NCBI GenBank assembly: GCA_900752065.1
Contig: CAADTT010000061.1
Location: 1-10,388 of the forward strand
Reading direction: 5' to 3'
DNA from: Lachnospiraceae bacterium
GTDB taxonomy: Bacteria; Bacillota; Clostridia; Lachnospirales; Lachnospiraceae
Length of the DNA: 10,388 nt
Part shown: positions 1-6,264 of the stretch, piece by piece
How the letters are laid out: each line of letters starts with the position of its first letter
Position numbering within the stretch: the stretch's first letter is position 1
Program-made: the position numbers and the translations under genes
The notes under the pieces: model-generated
The model's input: only the letters and a program-made list of their open reading frames with translations
The model's database searches: none
Told to the model about the DNA's origin: nothing

Positions 1-11
1 ACAAGAAGAAT

Positions 12-17
12 TATAAT
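12..17 (+). promoter_or_regulatory. Possible -10 box upstream of the sugar cassette
   Basis: A perfect TATAAT lies at 12-17, about 75 bp before the first start codon. The matching -35 would fall outside the window, so this cannot be judged further. A TATAAT in AT-rich sequence can occur by chance. The leader that would follow contains a short inverted repeat, CAGGCA at 31-36 and TGCCTG at 58-63, ending just before the ribosome binding site. Confidence 0.3.
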
Positions 18-90
18 AAAAGAATAAGCCCAGGCAAACCATTTTCATAACGTTTTGTGCCTGAGCGAAGCGAAAGGAATGGATATAAAC

Positions 91-1020
91 ATGAAAAAAC
101 CAGTATTAGTGATCATGGCTGCGGGCATGGGAAGCCGTTATGGTGGTCTGAAGCAGATTGATCCGATTGATGAAGAAGGACATATCATCATTGATTTTTC
201 TATTTATGATGCGATCGAGGCAGGCTTTGAGAAGATCATCTTTATAATAAAGAAGGCAAATGAAGCAGATTTCAAGGCAGTGATCGGAGAAAGGATGAAG
301 GAACGTGTACAGATTGAATACGTTTATCAGGAGCTGACGAATCTGCCGGAAGGATACTCCGTGCCGGAAGGACGCGTGAAACCCTACGGAACAGGTCATG
401 CTATTTTAAGCTGCATGGATGTCATTGACGGGCCGTTTGCTGTTATCAATGCGGACGATTATTACGGAAAGAATGCGTATAAGATGATTTATGATTTCCT
501 GGCAAATCATGAGGACGACGAAAAATACCGCTATGCAATGGTTGGCTATGTTCTGGAAAATACGCTGACAGAGAATGGTCATGTGGCAAGGGGCGTCTGT
601 GTAACGGATGAAAATCACTTCCTGACAGATATTAAGGAGCGTACACATATCGAAAGAAGACCGGATGGAACTTCCGCTTATACTGAGGATGACGGAGAAA
701 CATGGACGGTAATTCCGGAGGGCAGCACAGTTTCTATGAATCTTTGGGGATTTTCTGCAAGCATGTTGAAAGAACTGAAAGAGCGGTTCCCGAAATTCCT
801 GGATGAGAACATGAGTGTGAATCCGCTGAAATGTGAATTTTTCCTTCCATCTGTCGTAAACGAACTGTTGGATGAAGGAAAAGCAAGCGTAGAGGTTTTG
901 AAATCAGAAGACCGTTGGTACGGAGTTACTTATAAAGAAGATAAAGAATTTGTGATGAATGCGATCAAGGGACTAAAAGACAGCGGCTTATATCCGCAGC
1001 ATTTATGGGAGGAAAAGTAA
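91..1020 (+). CDS. Sugar-phosphate nucleotidyltransferase (NTP_transferase family)
   Basis: A 309-residue cytoplasmic enzyme predicted to condense a nucleoside triphosphate (probably UTP) with a sugar 1-phosphate, giving a nucleotide sugar. The N-terminal Rossmann-like fold starts with the glycine-rich loop MAAGMGSRYGGLKQ (residues 9-22). GTGHAI (100-105) and NADDYYG (120-126, metal-binding Asp) follow, and SMNLWGF (215-221) sits near the sugar site. The ATG at 91 was chosen because it follows an AAAGGA (73-78) and begins directly with the conserved fold; earlier in-frame TTG (55) and ATG (79) codons are poorly spaced. The stop abuts the kinase gene, so the two are surely co-translated. The fold resembles GalU-type enzymes but the sequence is not classic GalU. 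I infer HexNAc-1-phosphate as substrate from the neighbours; glucose-1-phosphate or another sugar phosphate remains possible. Confidence 0.85.
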   Translation: MKKPVLVIMAAGMGSRYGGLKQIDPIDEEGHIIIDFSIYDAIEAGFEKIIFIIKKANEADFKAVIGERMKERVQIEYVYQELTNLPEGYSVPEGRVKPYGTGHAILSCMDVIDGPFAVINADDYYGKNAYKMIYDFLANHEDDEKYRYAMVGYVLENTLTENGHVARGVCVTDENHFLTDIKERTHIERRPDGTSAYTEDDGETWTVIPEGSTVSMNLWGFSASMLKELKERFPKFLDENMSVNPLKCEFFLPSVVNELLDEGKASVEVLKSEDRWYGVTYKEDKEFVMNAIKGLKDSGLYPQHLWEEK

Positions 1021-2136
1021 ATGGGAAGAGAAGAAAAAAACAAATGTATTGAAGAAACAATCACTCAGTTTGATCTGGAAGGAAACGTGGAGTCATATGA
1101 GCCTTTTGGAAGCGGCCATATCAACGACACCTATCGTCTGACCTGCCGTCTGGCGGACGGAAACATCCGGCACTACATCCTTCAGCGCATGAATAAGGAA
1201 ATTTTCACGAAGCCGGTAGAGCTGATGGAAAATGTGGTAAATGTAACGTCCTATCTGCGTAAGATTATTATTGAAAAGGGCGGAGATCCGGAGAGAGAGA
1301 CGCTGAATATTATCAAGACAAAAGATGGACAGAACTTTTATAAGGACAGCAATGGGGAATACTGGAGAGTCTATGTGTTCATTGAGGATGCATTCAGCTA
1401 TGACGCAGTAGAAAAACCGGAGGATTTCTATGAGAGTGCGGTAGCATTCGGAAATTTCCAAAATCTTCTGGCAGACTATCCGGCGGATACCCTGCATGAG
1501 ACGATTCAGGGCTTTCATGACACGAAGGCACGGCTTGCCAGATTTAAGGAGGTCGTGGCAGCAGATGTGATGGGCAGGGCAGCGTCCGTACAGAAGGAGA
1601 TACAGTTTGTCCTGGATCATGAGGAAACGGCGAACGTGCTGGGCGATCTTCTGGCAGCGGGTGAGATTCCGCTTCGTGTAACCCACAATGATACGAAGCT
1701 CAATAATATCATGATCGATAAGGCAACGGGAAAGGGTCTGTGTGTCATCGATCTGGATACGGTTATGCCGGGGCTGGCAGTCAATGATTTCGGTGACAGC
1801 ATCCGTTTCGGAGCCAGCACTGCAGCAGAGGATGAGCCGGATCTGGATAAGGTAAGCTGCAGCATGGAGCTGTTTGAACTTTATACGAAAGGTTTTATTG
1901 AAGGATGCAAGGGGAGCCTGACACCGAAGGAGATCGAGATGCTTCCGATGGGGGCAAAGGTTATGACTTATGAGTGCGGTATGCGTTTCCTGGCTGATTA
2001 TCTGGAAGGCGATGTGTATTTCAAAATCCACAGGGAGAACCATAATCTGGATCGTGCGAGAACACAGTTTAAGCTGGTAGCTGATATGGAAGAAAAATGG
2101 GAGACAATGAAAGAAATAGTTGCGAAGTATGCATAA
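1021..2136 (+). CDS. N-acetylhexosamine 1-kinase-like phosphotransferase (APH fold)
   Basis: A 371-residue sugar kinase of the aminoglycoside-phosphotransferase fold, most like NahK/LnpB of the bifidobacterial lacto-N-biose/galacto-N-biose pathway, which phosphorylates GlcNAc and GalNAc at the anomeric C1. Visible motifs are the nucleotide-loop segment GSGHINDTY (30-38), the catalytic loop HNDTKLNN (222-229, catalytic Asp224) and the metal-binding DLDTV (244-248), followed by NDFGDSIRFG (255-264). The length is close to that of NahK. The ATG directly follows the preceding stop codon, and GGGAGG at 1007-1012 inside the upstream gene supplies the ribosome binding site. Its sugar 1-phosphate product is the expected substrate of the preceding nucleotidyltransferase. 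The family call is firm; the exact sugar (GlcNAc, GalNAc or other) is inferred. Confidence 0.83.
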   Translation: MGREEKNKCIEETITQFDLEGNVESYEPFGSGHINDTYRLTCRLADGNIRHYILQRMNKEIFTKPVELMENVVNVTSYLRKIIIEKGGDPERETLNIIKTKDGQNFYKDSNGEYWRVYVFIEDAFSYDAVEKPEDFYESAVAFGNFQNLLADYPADTLHETIQGFHDTKARLARFKEVVAADVMGRAASVQKEIQFVLDHEETANVLGDLLAAGEIPLRVTHNDTKLNNIMIDKATGKGLCVIDLDTVMPGLAVNDFGDSIRFGASTAAEDEPDLDKVSCSMELFELYTKGFIEGCKGSLTPKEIEMLPMGAKVMTYECGMRFLADYLEGDVYFKIHRENHNLDRARTQFKLVADMEEKWETMKEIVAKYA

Positions 2137-2187
2137 TTACGTTATAACTATGCTGGATAAAAACAGGCAGAAAGAGGAGGAATTCAA

Positions 2188-3210
2188 ATGGCAATTTTAG
2201 TTACAGGTGGTGCAGGATACATTGGAAGCCATACATGTATCGAACTGTTAAATGCAGGATATGAAGTAGTCGTACTGGATAATCTCTATAATTCCAGTGA
2301 AAAGGCTCTGGAGCGCGTAGAGCAGATCACAGGGAAAAAGGTGAAATTTTATAAAGCAGACATCCTTGACAAAGAAGCAATGAACGAAATATTTGATAAA
2401 GAGGATATTGATTCCGTTATTCACTTTGCCGGACTGAAAGCAGTGGGCGAGTCTGTGGCGAAGCCTCTGGAGTATTATCACAATAATATGACGGGAACCT
2501 TTAATCTGTGCGACGTTATGAGAAATCACGGCGTAAAGAAAATTATTTTCAGTTCCTCTGCAACGGTTTACGGTGATCCGGCATTTATCCCGATCACAGA
2601 AGAGTGCCCGAAGGGAAAGATCACAAATCCATATGGACAGACCAAGGGGATGCTGGAGCAGGTTCTGACAGACCTTCATGTTTCTGATCCGGAATGGAAT
2701 GTCGTTTTGCTTCGCTATTTTAATCCGATCGGTGCGCACAAGAGCGGAATCATCGGAGAAGACCCGAAAGGCATCCCGAATAATCTGGTTCCGTATATCG
2801 CACAGGTAGCAGTAGGAAAGAGAGAATGCCTGGGTGTATTCGGAAATGATTACGATACCCATGATGGCACGGGCGTTCGTGACTATATCCATGTGGTAGA
2901 TCTGGCAAGAGGTCATGTGAAAGCACTGCAGAAATTCGAGGATAAGCCGGATGTATATATTTACAATCTGGGAACAGGAAACGGCTACAGTGTGCTGGAT
3001 GTCCTTCATGCATTTGAGAAGGCATGCGGCAAAAAGCTTCCATATGAGATCAAGGAGCGCCGTCCCGGCGATATCGCTACCTGCTACGCAGATCCGGCAA
3101 AGGCAAAAGCAGAGCTGGGCTGGGAAGCGGAATATGGCATTGAAGAGATGTGTGAGGATTCCTGGAGATGGCAGAGCCAGAATCCGGATGGTTATAACAC
3201 TGTGAAATAG
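2188..3210 (+). CDS. galE: UDP-glucose/UDP-N-acetylhexosamine 4-epimerase GalE
   Basis: A 340-residue short-chain dehydrogenase/reductase that interconverts UDP-galactose and UDP-glucose using tightly bound NAD, and probably also UDP-GalNAc and UDP-GlcNAc. GGAGYIGSHT (7-16) is the NAD-binding loop. The catalytic Ser124 lies in SSSATVYG and Tyr149/Lys153 in NPYGQTKG, at the same numbers as in E. coli GalE. Residue 299 is Cys (GDIATCYAD), where E. coli GalE has Tyr299; a small residue there is known to admit the N-acetyl group (human GALE has Cys307, and E. coli Y299C gains the activity). AGGAGG at 2175-2180 precedes the ATG. The 51-bp gap from the kinase gene shows no clear promoter, so it is probably the third gene of the same operon. 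Identity is near certain; dual specificity is inference. Confidence 0.97.
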   Translation: MAILVTGGAGYIGSHTCIELLNAGYEVVVLDNLYNSSEKALERVEQITGKKVKFYKADILDKEAMNEIFDKEDIDSVIHFAGLKAVGESVAKPLEYYHNNMTGTFNLCDVMRNHGVKKIIFSSSATVYGDPAFIPITEECPKGKITNPYGQTKGMLEQVLTDLHVSDPEWNVVLLRYFNPIGAHKSGIIGEDPKGIPNNLVPYIAQVAVGKRECLGVFGNDYDTHDGTGVRDYIHVVDLARGHVKALQKFEDKPDVYIYNLGTGNGYSVLDVLHAFEKACGKKLPYEIKERRPGDIATCYADPAKAKAELGWEAEYGIEEMCEDSWRWQSQNPDGYNTVK

Positions 3211-3284
3211 TGAAATCTGATACGGTCGTATTTGTTCTGCGGGGAAGAGAGCTTACGGTTTGATGGAAGGTCAAACGGTGACAG

Positions 3285-3342
3285 AAAAACAGGAAAGAAG
3301 GAGATGGTCAGGAGAACCTGTCCAGCCTTCTTTCCTGTTTTT
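3285..3342. terminator. Bidirectional intrinsic terminator between galE and aroE
   Basis: The arms AAAAACAGGAAAGAAGG (3285-3301) and CCTTCTTTCCTGTTTTT (3326-3342) are perfect 17-bp reverse complements. The 24-base loop holds a second, imperfect stem (GGTCAGG at 3306-3312 with CCTGTCC at 3317-3323). An A tract on one side and a T tract on the other give U-rich 3' ends on both strands, as expected between convergent genes: galE ends at 3210 and aroE at 3360. A smaller GTTTGA/TCAAAC hairpin lies at 3258-3276. Confidence 0.9.
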
Positions 3343-3359
3343 AACTGCTGATTGCGCGT

Positions 3360-4220
3360 TTATGTGAAGTAAAGCTGTTTGATCTTCTCTGTCGGCATAT
3401 CGTGACCAGTCCATAGCCGGAATGCCTCTGCACCCTGGAAGAGCAGCATGTACAGCCCGTTGAAAACAGGACAGCCTGCGGATTCTGCCATCTGCATCAG
3501 CTTTGTTTTTCTGGGATTGTAGATAATATCGGAAACGATAAGTTCCGGATGAAGCAGAGACTTATCCGGCAGGATACATTCGGAATCATGGGGAGCCATG
3601 CCGACAGAAGTGCCGTTGGTAAGAATCCGGCTTTCACGCAGACATCTTGCAAGGGCAGACGTGTCTGCCAGGTCATAAAGCGCTGCATGGCATGGGGTTC
3701 CTGCATTGATGGTGTCTACAAGCTGGACGGCGTGCTGCCAGGAGCGTCCCCTCCGGTTGAAGATATTCAGGGTTTTCACACCGTCAAGAGCCGCCTGCAC
3801 AGCGATCGCTGTAGCAGCGCCCCCTGCCCCCAGAAGTGTCATATTCCTGCCGGTGATATCAAATCCGGCTTCCTTTACAGCCATCATATAGCCTACACCG
3901 TCTGTATTATGCCCGGAGAGGCATCCGTCTTCATTGACTACAGTATTGACGGCGCCAATCATCTGTGCGGCAGGAGAGAGGGTGTCACATAGTTCGCACA
4001 TGCGCTGCTTGTCAGGCATGGTGCAGTTCCATCCCCTGGCGCCCAGAGTTTTGAGTCCCTTTACAGCATCCTCCAGAGATTCTTCCCCCACCTCAAAGCA
4101 GAGATAAGTGAAGTCAAGCCCGAGAAGACGAAAGGCTTCATTGTGCATGAGGGGGGATATACTATGGGAAACCGGGCTTCCAAGCAGTCCGGTGAGACGG
4201 GTGTGTCCTGTGATTGTCAT
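3360..4220 (-). CDS. aroE: Shikimate dehydrogenase (AroE, YdiB-like subgroup)
   Basis: A 286-residue cytoplasmic enzyme that reduces 3-dehydroshikimate to shikimate, the fourth step of aromatic amino-acid synthesis. The N-terminal substrate domain carries SHSISP (18-23), NCTMPDKQ (65-72, catalytic Lys71) and SGHNTDGVGY (102-111, catalytic Asp107). The nucleotide-binding loop is GAGGAATA (131-138), followed by NRRGR (155-159). The C-terminal motif is NGLYMLLFQGAEAF (254-267). The TMPDK motif, the hydrophobic surroundings and the length resemble shikimate/quinate dehydrogenases of the YdiB/Listeria type more than classic NVTxPHK AroE, so quinate could also be a substrate. The ATG (4218-4220) follows GGAGG (4229-4233) by 8 bases. 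It is transcribed away from aroD, which catalyses the preceding pathway step, from a strong promoter at 4376-4404 with a leader of about 150 nt. Confidence 0.93.
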   Translation of the reverse strand: MTITGHTRLTGLLGSPVSHSISPLMHNEAFRLLGLDFTYLCFEVGEESLEDAVKGLKTLGARGWNCTMPDKQRMCELCDTLSPAAQMIGAVNTVVNEDGCLSGHNTDGVGYMMAVKEAGFDITGRNMTLLGAGGAATAIAVQAALDGVKTLNIFNRRGRSWQHAVQLVDTINAGTPCHAALYDLADTSALARCLRESRILTNGTSVGMAPHDSECILPDKSLLHPELIVSDIIYNPRKTKLMQMAESAGCPVFNGLYMLLFQGAEAFRLWTGHDMPTEKIKQLYFT

Positions 4221-4247
4221 TTGTTATACCTCCAGAATTCTTTGATT

Positions 4248-4322
4248 CCCGCGAGCAATGAGCCAAGTGCCGTGCTTGCACGAGCATTTGGCAAATGCCG
4301 CGGGGTTGTTGACTTTCGCGGG
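4248..4322. repeat. 75-bp palindromic element in the aroE leader
   Basis: The element is bounded by CCCGCGA (4248-4254) and TCGCGGG (4316-4322), which are exact reverse complements. Inside is a long hairpin: GCCAAGTGC (4262-4270) pairs with GCATTTGGC (4284-4292) with one G-U wobble, and CGTGC (4271-4275) pairs with GCACG (4278-4282), closing on a CUUG-type loop with a single bulged A. Alternatives compete: GCATTT/AAATGC (4284-4289 with 4293-4298) forms its own hairpin, and CGCGGG occurs twice (4299-4304 and 4317-4322), either copy able to pair with the single CCCGCG. There is only one copy here, so whether it is a dispersed repeat is unknown. I have an unverified impression of similar intergenic palindromes in Lachnospiraceae genomes. 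Confidence 0.65.
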
Positions 4323-4375
4323 TAGCAGGCTATGAGGACATGCCTGCATGGATATATTTGAACATTTATGCAAAT

Positions 4376-4404
4376 ATTGTATTCTATGGGAAAGGGGATG
4401 TCAA
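4376..4404 (-). promoter_or_regulatory. Sigma-A promoter of aroE
   Basis: Read on the minus strand, a perfect TTGACA (-35, 4399-4404) is followed by a 17-bp spacer and TACAAT (-10, 4376-4381, one mismatch to TATAAT). Transcription would start near 4369, giving a leader of roughly 150 nt that carries the palindromic element before the aroE ribosome binding site. Confidence 0.85.
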
Positions 4405-4448
4405 CGGTATGAATTTTCATTTTGATGATAGATTTTCCTATATTCCTA

Positions 4449-4457
4449 TGGTATGAT
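4449..4457 (+). promoter_or_regulatory. Candidate extended -10 promoter of aroD
   Basis: TGG followed by TATGAT (4452-4457) forms an extended -10 element 43 bp before the aroD start. No good -35 lies 17 bp upstream (TAGATT at 4429-4434). An alternative further upstream is TTGACT (4309-4314), a 16-bp spacer and TATGAG (4331-4336), partly inside the palindromic element. Which is used cannot be decided from sequence. Confidence 0.45.
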
Positions 4458-4500
4458 GAAAAATATGGAAATTATTTTGGCTATAAAGAGGTGAAAGGCT

Positions 4501-5256
4501 ATGGATGCCGTAGTAGAGATCAGAAATGTAAAAATTGGGGAAGGACTTCCGAAAATCTGTGTTCCGGTTACTGCGAAGACAAAGAAAGAGATTTGGAAAG
4601 AAGCGGAGGAGTTAAAAAACCATCCGTTTGATATGGTGGAGTGGAGAGCCGATTTTTTTGAAGGGCTGGCAGATCCCGAAGAGGTTCAGGAGGTTTTAAA
4701 AGAACTTCGGAAGATTCTGGGCGAAGCTCCTTTGCTTTTTACGGTGCGGACGAAAGCGGAAGGCGGAAACGTCCGGATGGATACGGAGGAGTATCTTCAG
4801 GTCAATATGCAGGCTGTGGGATCAGGAATGATCGATCTGGTGGATGTGGAAATTCTGCAGGGTGATGATATCGCCTTTATGCTGGTGGAAGCGGCACATG
4901 AGAATAACGTGAAGGTAGTGGCTTCCAATCACGATTTTGAAAAGACGCCGAAGAAAGAAGAGATTCTGATGCGGCTGTGTAAAATGCAGGAGATGGAGGC
5001 AGATATTGTAAAAATCGCAGTGATGCCGAAAACAGAGCGGGATGTACTGGTATTGCTGGATGCAACGCTGGCGATGAAAGAACTTCACAGAAATACGCCT
5101 GTTGTGACTATGGCTATGGGAAAGAAAGGGCTGATCAGCAGGCTTGTGGGTCAGATGTTTGGTTCTGCCATTACCTTTGGAAGTGTGGGTGCGGCATCAG
5201 CGCCGGGGCAGATTCCGGTGGAGGCGCTGCGAACGCTCCTGCAGGTATTTTCATAA
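4501..5256 (+). CDS. aroD: 3-dehydroquinate dehydratase, type I (AroD)
   Basis: A 251-residue type I dehydroquinase, a TIM barrel that dehydrates 3-dehydroquinate to 3-dehydroshikimate through a Schiff base. All recognised active-site residues are visible, offset by one from the Salmonella/E. coli numbering: Glu47 and Arg49 in VEWRAD, Arg83 in TVRTKAEGG, His144 in SNHDF, the Schiff-base Lys171 in DIVKIAVMP, Arg214 in ISRLVG, and Ser233/Gln237 in SAPGQ. The length equals the usual 250 or so. GAGGTG at 4488-4493 is the ribosome binding site for the ATG at 4501. It is divergent from aroE, whose product uses the AroD product, so the pair supplies two successive shikimate steps. The gene is monocistronic: a strong terminator lies 16 bp after its stop. 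No other aro genes are in the window. Confidence 0.97.
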   Translation: MDAVVEIRNVKIGEGLPKICVPVTAKTKKEIWKEAEELKNHPFDMVEWRADFFEGLADPEEVQEVLKELRKILGEAPLLFTVRTKAEGGNVRMDTEEYLQVNMQAVGSGMIDLVDVEILQGDDIAFMLVEAAHENNVKVVASNHDFEKTPKKEEILMRLCKMQEMEADIVKIAVMPKTERDVLVLLDATLAMKELHRNTPVVTMAMGKKGLISRLVGQMFGSAITFGSVGAASAPGQIPVEALRTLLQVFS

Positions 5257-5272
5257 AGAAACATGGGAAGCG

Positions 5273-5319
5273 AAAAAGGCTTTGAGATTTTCTGAAAAGA
5301 AGATTTCAAAGCCTTTTTT
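5273..5319 (+). terminator. Intrinsic terminator after aroD
   Basis: Positions 5273-5293 pair with 5298-5318 as a 21-bp stem, including two G-U wobbles, closed by a GAAA loop (5294-5297). The outer part, AAAAAGGCTTTGA with TCAAAGCCTTTTT, is perfect and the right arm runs into six T residues. This cleanly separates aroD from the spoIIG unit. Confidence 0.93.
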
Positions 5320-5350
5320 GTTACCGGGTATAGGAAAAATGGTTCAAAAA

Positions 5351-5367
5351 CGTCGAAAACTGTCGAA
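5351..5367 (+). promoter_or_regulatory. Tandem Spo0A-binding (0A) boxes upstream of spoIIGA
   Basis: TGTCGAA at 5361-5367 matches the 0A box consensus TGNCGAA exactly. CGTCGAA at 5351-5357 matches at six of seven positions. They are 10 bp apart, one helical turn, and lie about 65-80 bp before the inferred transcription start. A further six-of-seven match, TGACAAA (5395-5401), overlaps the -35 element. Positioning of 0A sites upstream of and over the -35 resembles B. subtilis spoIIG, where phosphorylated Spo0A activates sigma-A polymerase. Confidence 0.75.
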
Positions 5368-5393
5368 AACAAATCTGTTTTTACCGCCCCTAT

Positions 5394-5426
5394 TTGACAA
5401 AATTCTCAGATGGACTTCCTTATAAT
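5394..5426 (+). promoter_or_regulatory. Spo0A-type spoIIG promoter with 21-bp spacer
   Basis: A perfect TTGACA (5394-5399) and a perfect TATAAT (5421-5426) are separated by 21 bp, four more than the sigma-A optimum. The B. subtilis spoIIG promoter has the same peculiarity, with an over-long spacer of about 22 bp, and depends on Spo0A. Transcription would start near 5433. The leader carries a small hairpin (CGATA 5444-5448, TATCG 5452-5456) just before the ribosome binding site. Confidence 0.82.
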
Positions 5427-5472
5427 ATATCTCAACAGGCATACGATATCCTATCGAAGCAGGAGGTGTTTT

Positions 5473-6252
5473 GTGTATTATGACTTCTACATAGATATCT
5501 TCATTCTGGAAAATATATTGCTGGACTATCTGGTGCTGCTGCTGACGGGAGGAGTCTTGAGAAAGAGGATGAACTTCCTGAGAATTCTTCTGGCATCTTT
5601 TGCCGGAGCAGCAGGGGGATGTATTCTGATGCTCACCCCCATCCGGTCCATGCCGGCGATATTTATTTTGGGCTATCTGCTGACTGCGCTTTTGATGGCT
5701 GTGCTCAGCTTTGGAATCTCGTCAAAAAGGATGCTTGCCAAGGAGGTCATCTGTCTGTGCGGAATTGCCTTTTTGATGGGCGGGATTTTTCAGGCGCTTG
5801 CCTCACAGTTCTCCCTTTCCGTGCCAGCTTTGGCTTTTTGCAGTGCAGGATTTCTCACACTGCTCCTGAGGGGGTATCAGAGTGCAAGATTCAGAGCACA
5901 GAATTACTATGACGTCATTCTGGGACTTGGAGGAAGGACGGTATGTGTCAGGGGACTGAGAGATACAGGAAACCATCTGAAGGATCCGGTGACAGGTAAG
6001 CCTGTGATCATCTTGTCTTATGATGCGGCAGGCGGACTTTTCGATAAGGATGTAAAAATGTATTATATTCCCTACCATTCGATTGGAAAGAGCAGTGGTC
6101 TGCTGCCGGGAGTAATATTAGATTATATGAGTATCAGGCGGGAAAAAGACTTGGAACGGCTGGATAAACCGATGATTGCCGTAAGTAAGGAGCCTGTGAA
6201 CAGGGACGGGAAGTATCAGATGATCCTGCATCCCGCAGTACTGAATGATTAG
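5473..6252 (+). CDS. spoIIGA: Sporulation sigma-E factor-processing peptidase SpoIIGA
   Basis: A 259-residue membrane aspartic protease that removes the prosequence of sigma-E in the mother cell after septation. The N-terminal half has about five membrane segments (roughly residues 6-28, 37-56, 60-82, 90-112 and 116-133). The C-terminal cytoplasmic half has the protease motif RDTGNHLKDPVTGKPV (163-178) with catalytic Asp164. The GTG at 5473 is taken as start: AGGAGG (5461-5466) lies 6 bases upstream, and the protein then begins YYDFYIDIF, as usual for the family. The in-frame ATG at 5410 lies inside the promoter, upstream of the -10 box, and is not plausible. At about 260 residues it is somewhat shorter than B. 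subtilis SpoIIGA (about 309). Its stop overlaps the sigE ribosome binding site, so protease and substrate are translationally linked. Confidence 0.95.
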   Translation: MYYDFYIDIFILENILLDYLVLLLTGGVLRKRMNFLRILLASFAGAAGGCILMLTPIRSMPAIFILGYLLTALLMAVLSFGISSKRMLAKEVICLCGIAFLMGGIFQALASQFSLSVPALAFCSAGFLTLLLRGYQSARFRAQNYYDVILGLGGRTVCVRGLRDTGNHLKDPVTGKPVIILSYDAAGGLFDKDVKMYYIPYHSIGKSSGLLPGVILDYMSIRREKDLERLDKPMIAVSKEPVNRDGKYQMILHPAVLND

Positions 6253-6264
6253 GAGGGAACCATT

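Noticed and set aside
3..50. Possible C-terminal end of an upstream gene (stop at 48-50)
   Set aside because: Only about 15 codons are visible and other frames also reach stops (16, 27). Nothing in the residues identifies a family, and a TATAAT lies in the same stretch.
1093..2043. A 316-codon minus-strand open frame opposite the kinase
   Set aside because: It is antisense to the NahK-like gene, the composition is implausible and no motif is recognisable.
3549..3992. A 147-codon plus-strand open frame inside aroE
   Set aside because: It is antisense to clear AroE motifs and has no domain of its own.
4143..4325. Small plus-strand frame overlapping the aroE start and the palindromic element
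   Set aside because: Its C-terminal half is simply the translation of the palindrome, and the start lies inside aroE. Such frames arise wherever the element sits and are not evidence of a protein.
5410..5472. N-terminal extension of SpoIIGA from the ATG at 5410
   Set aside because: This ATG is upstream of the -10 box of the gene's own promoter. The GTG at 5473 has a perfect AGGAGG 6 bases away and starts the conserved protein.
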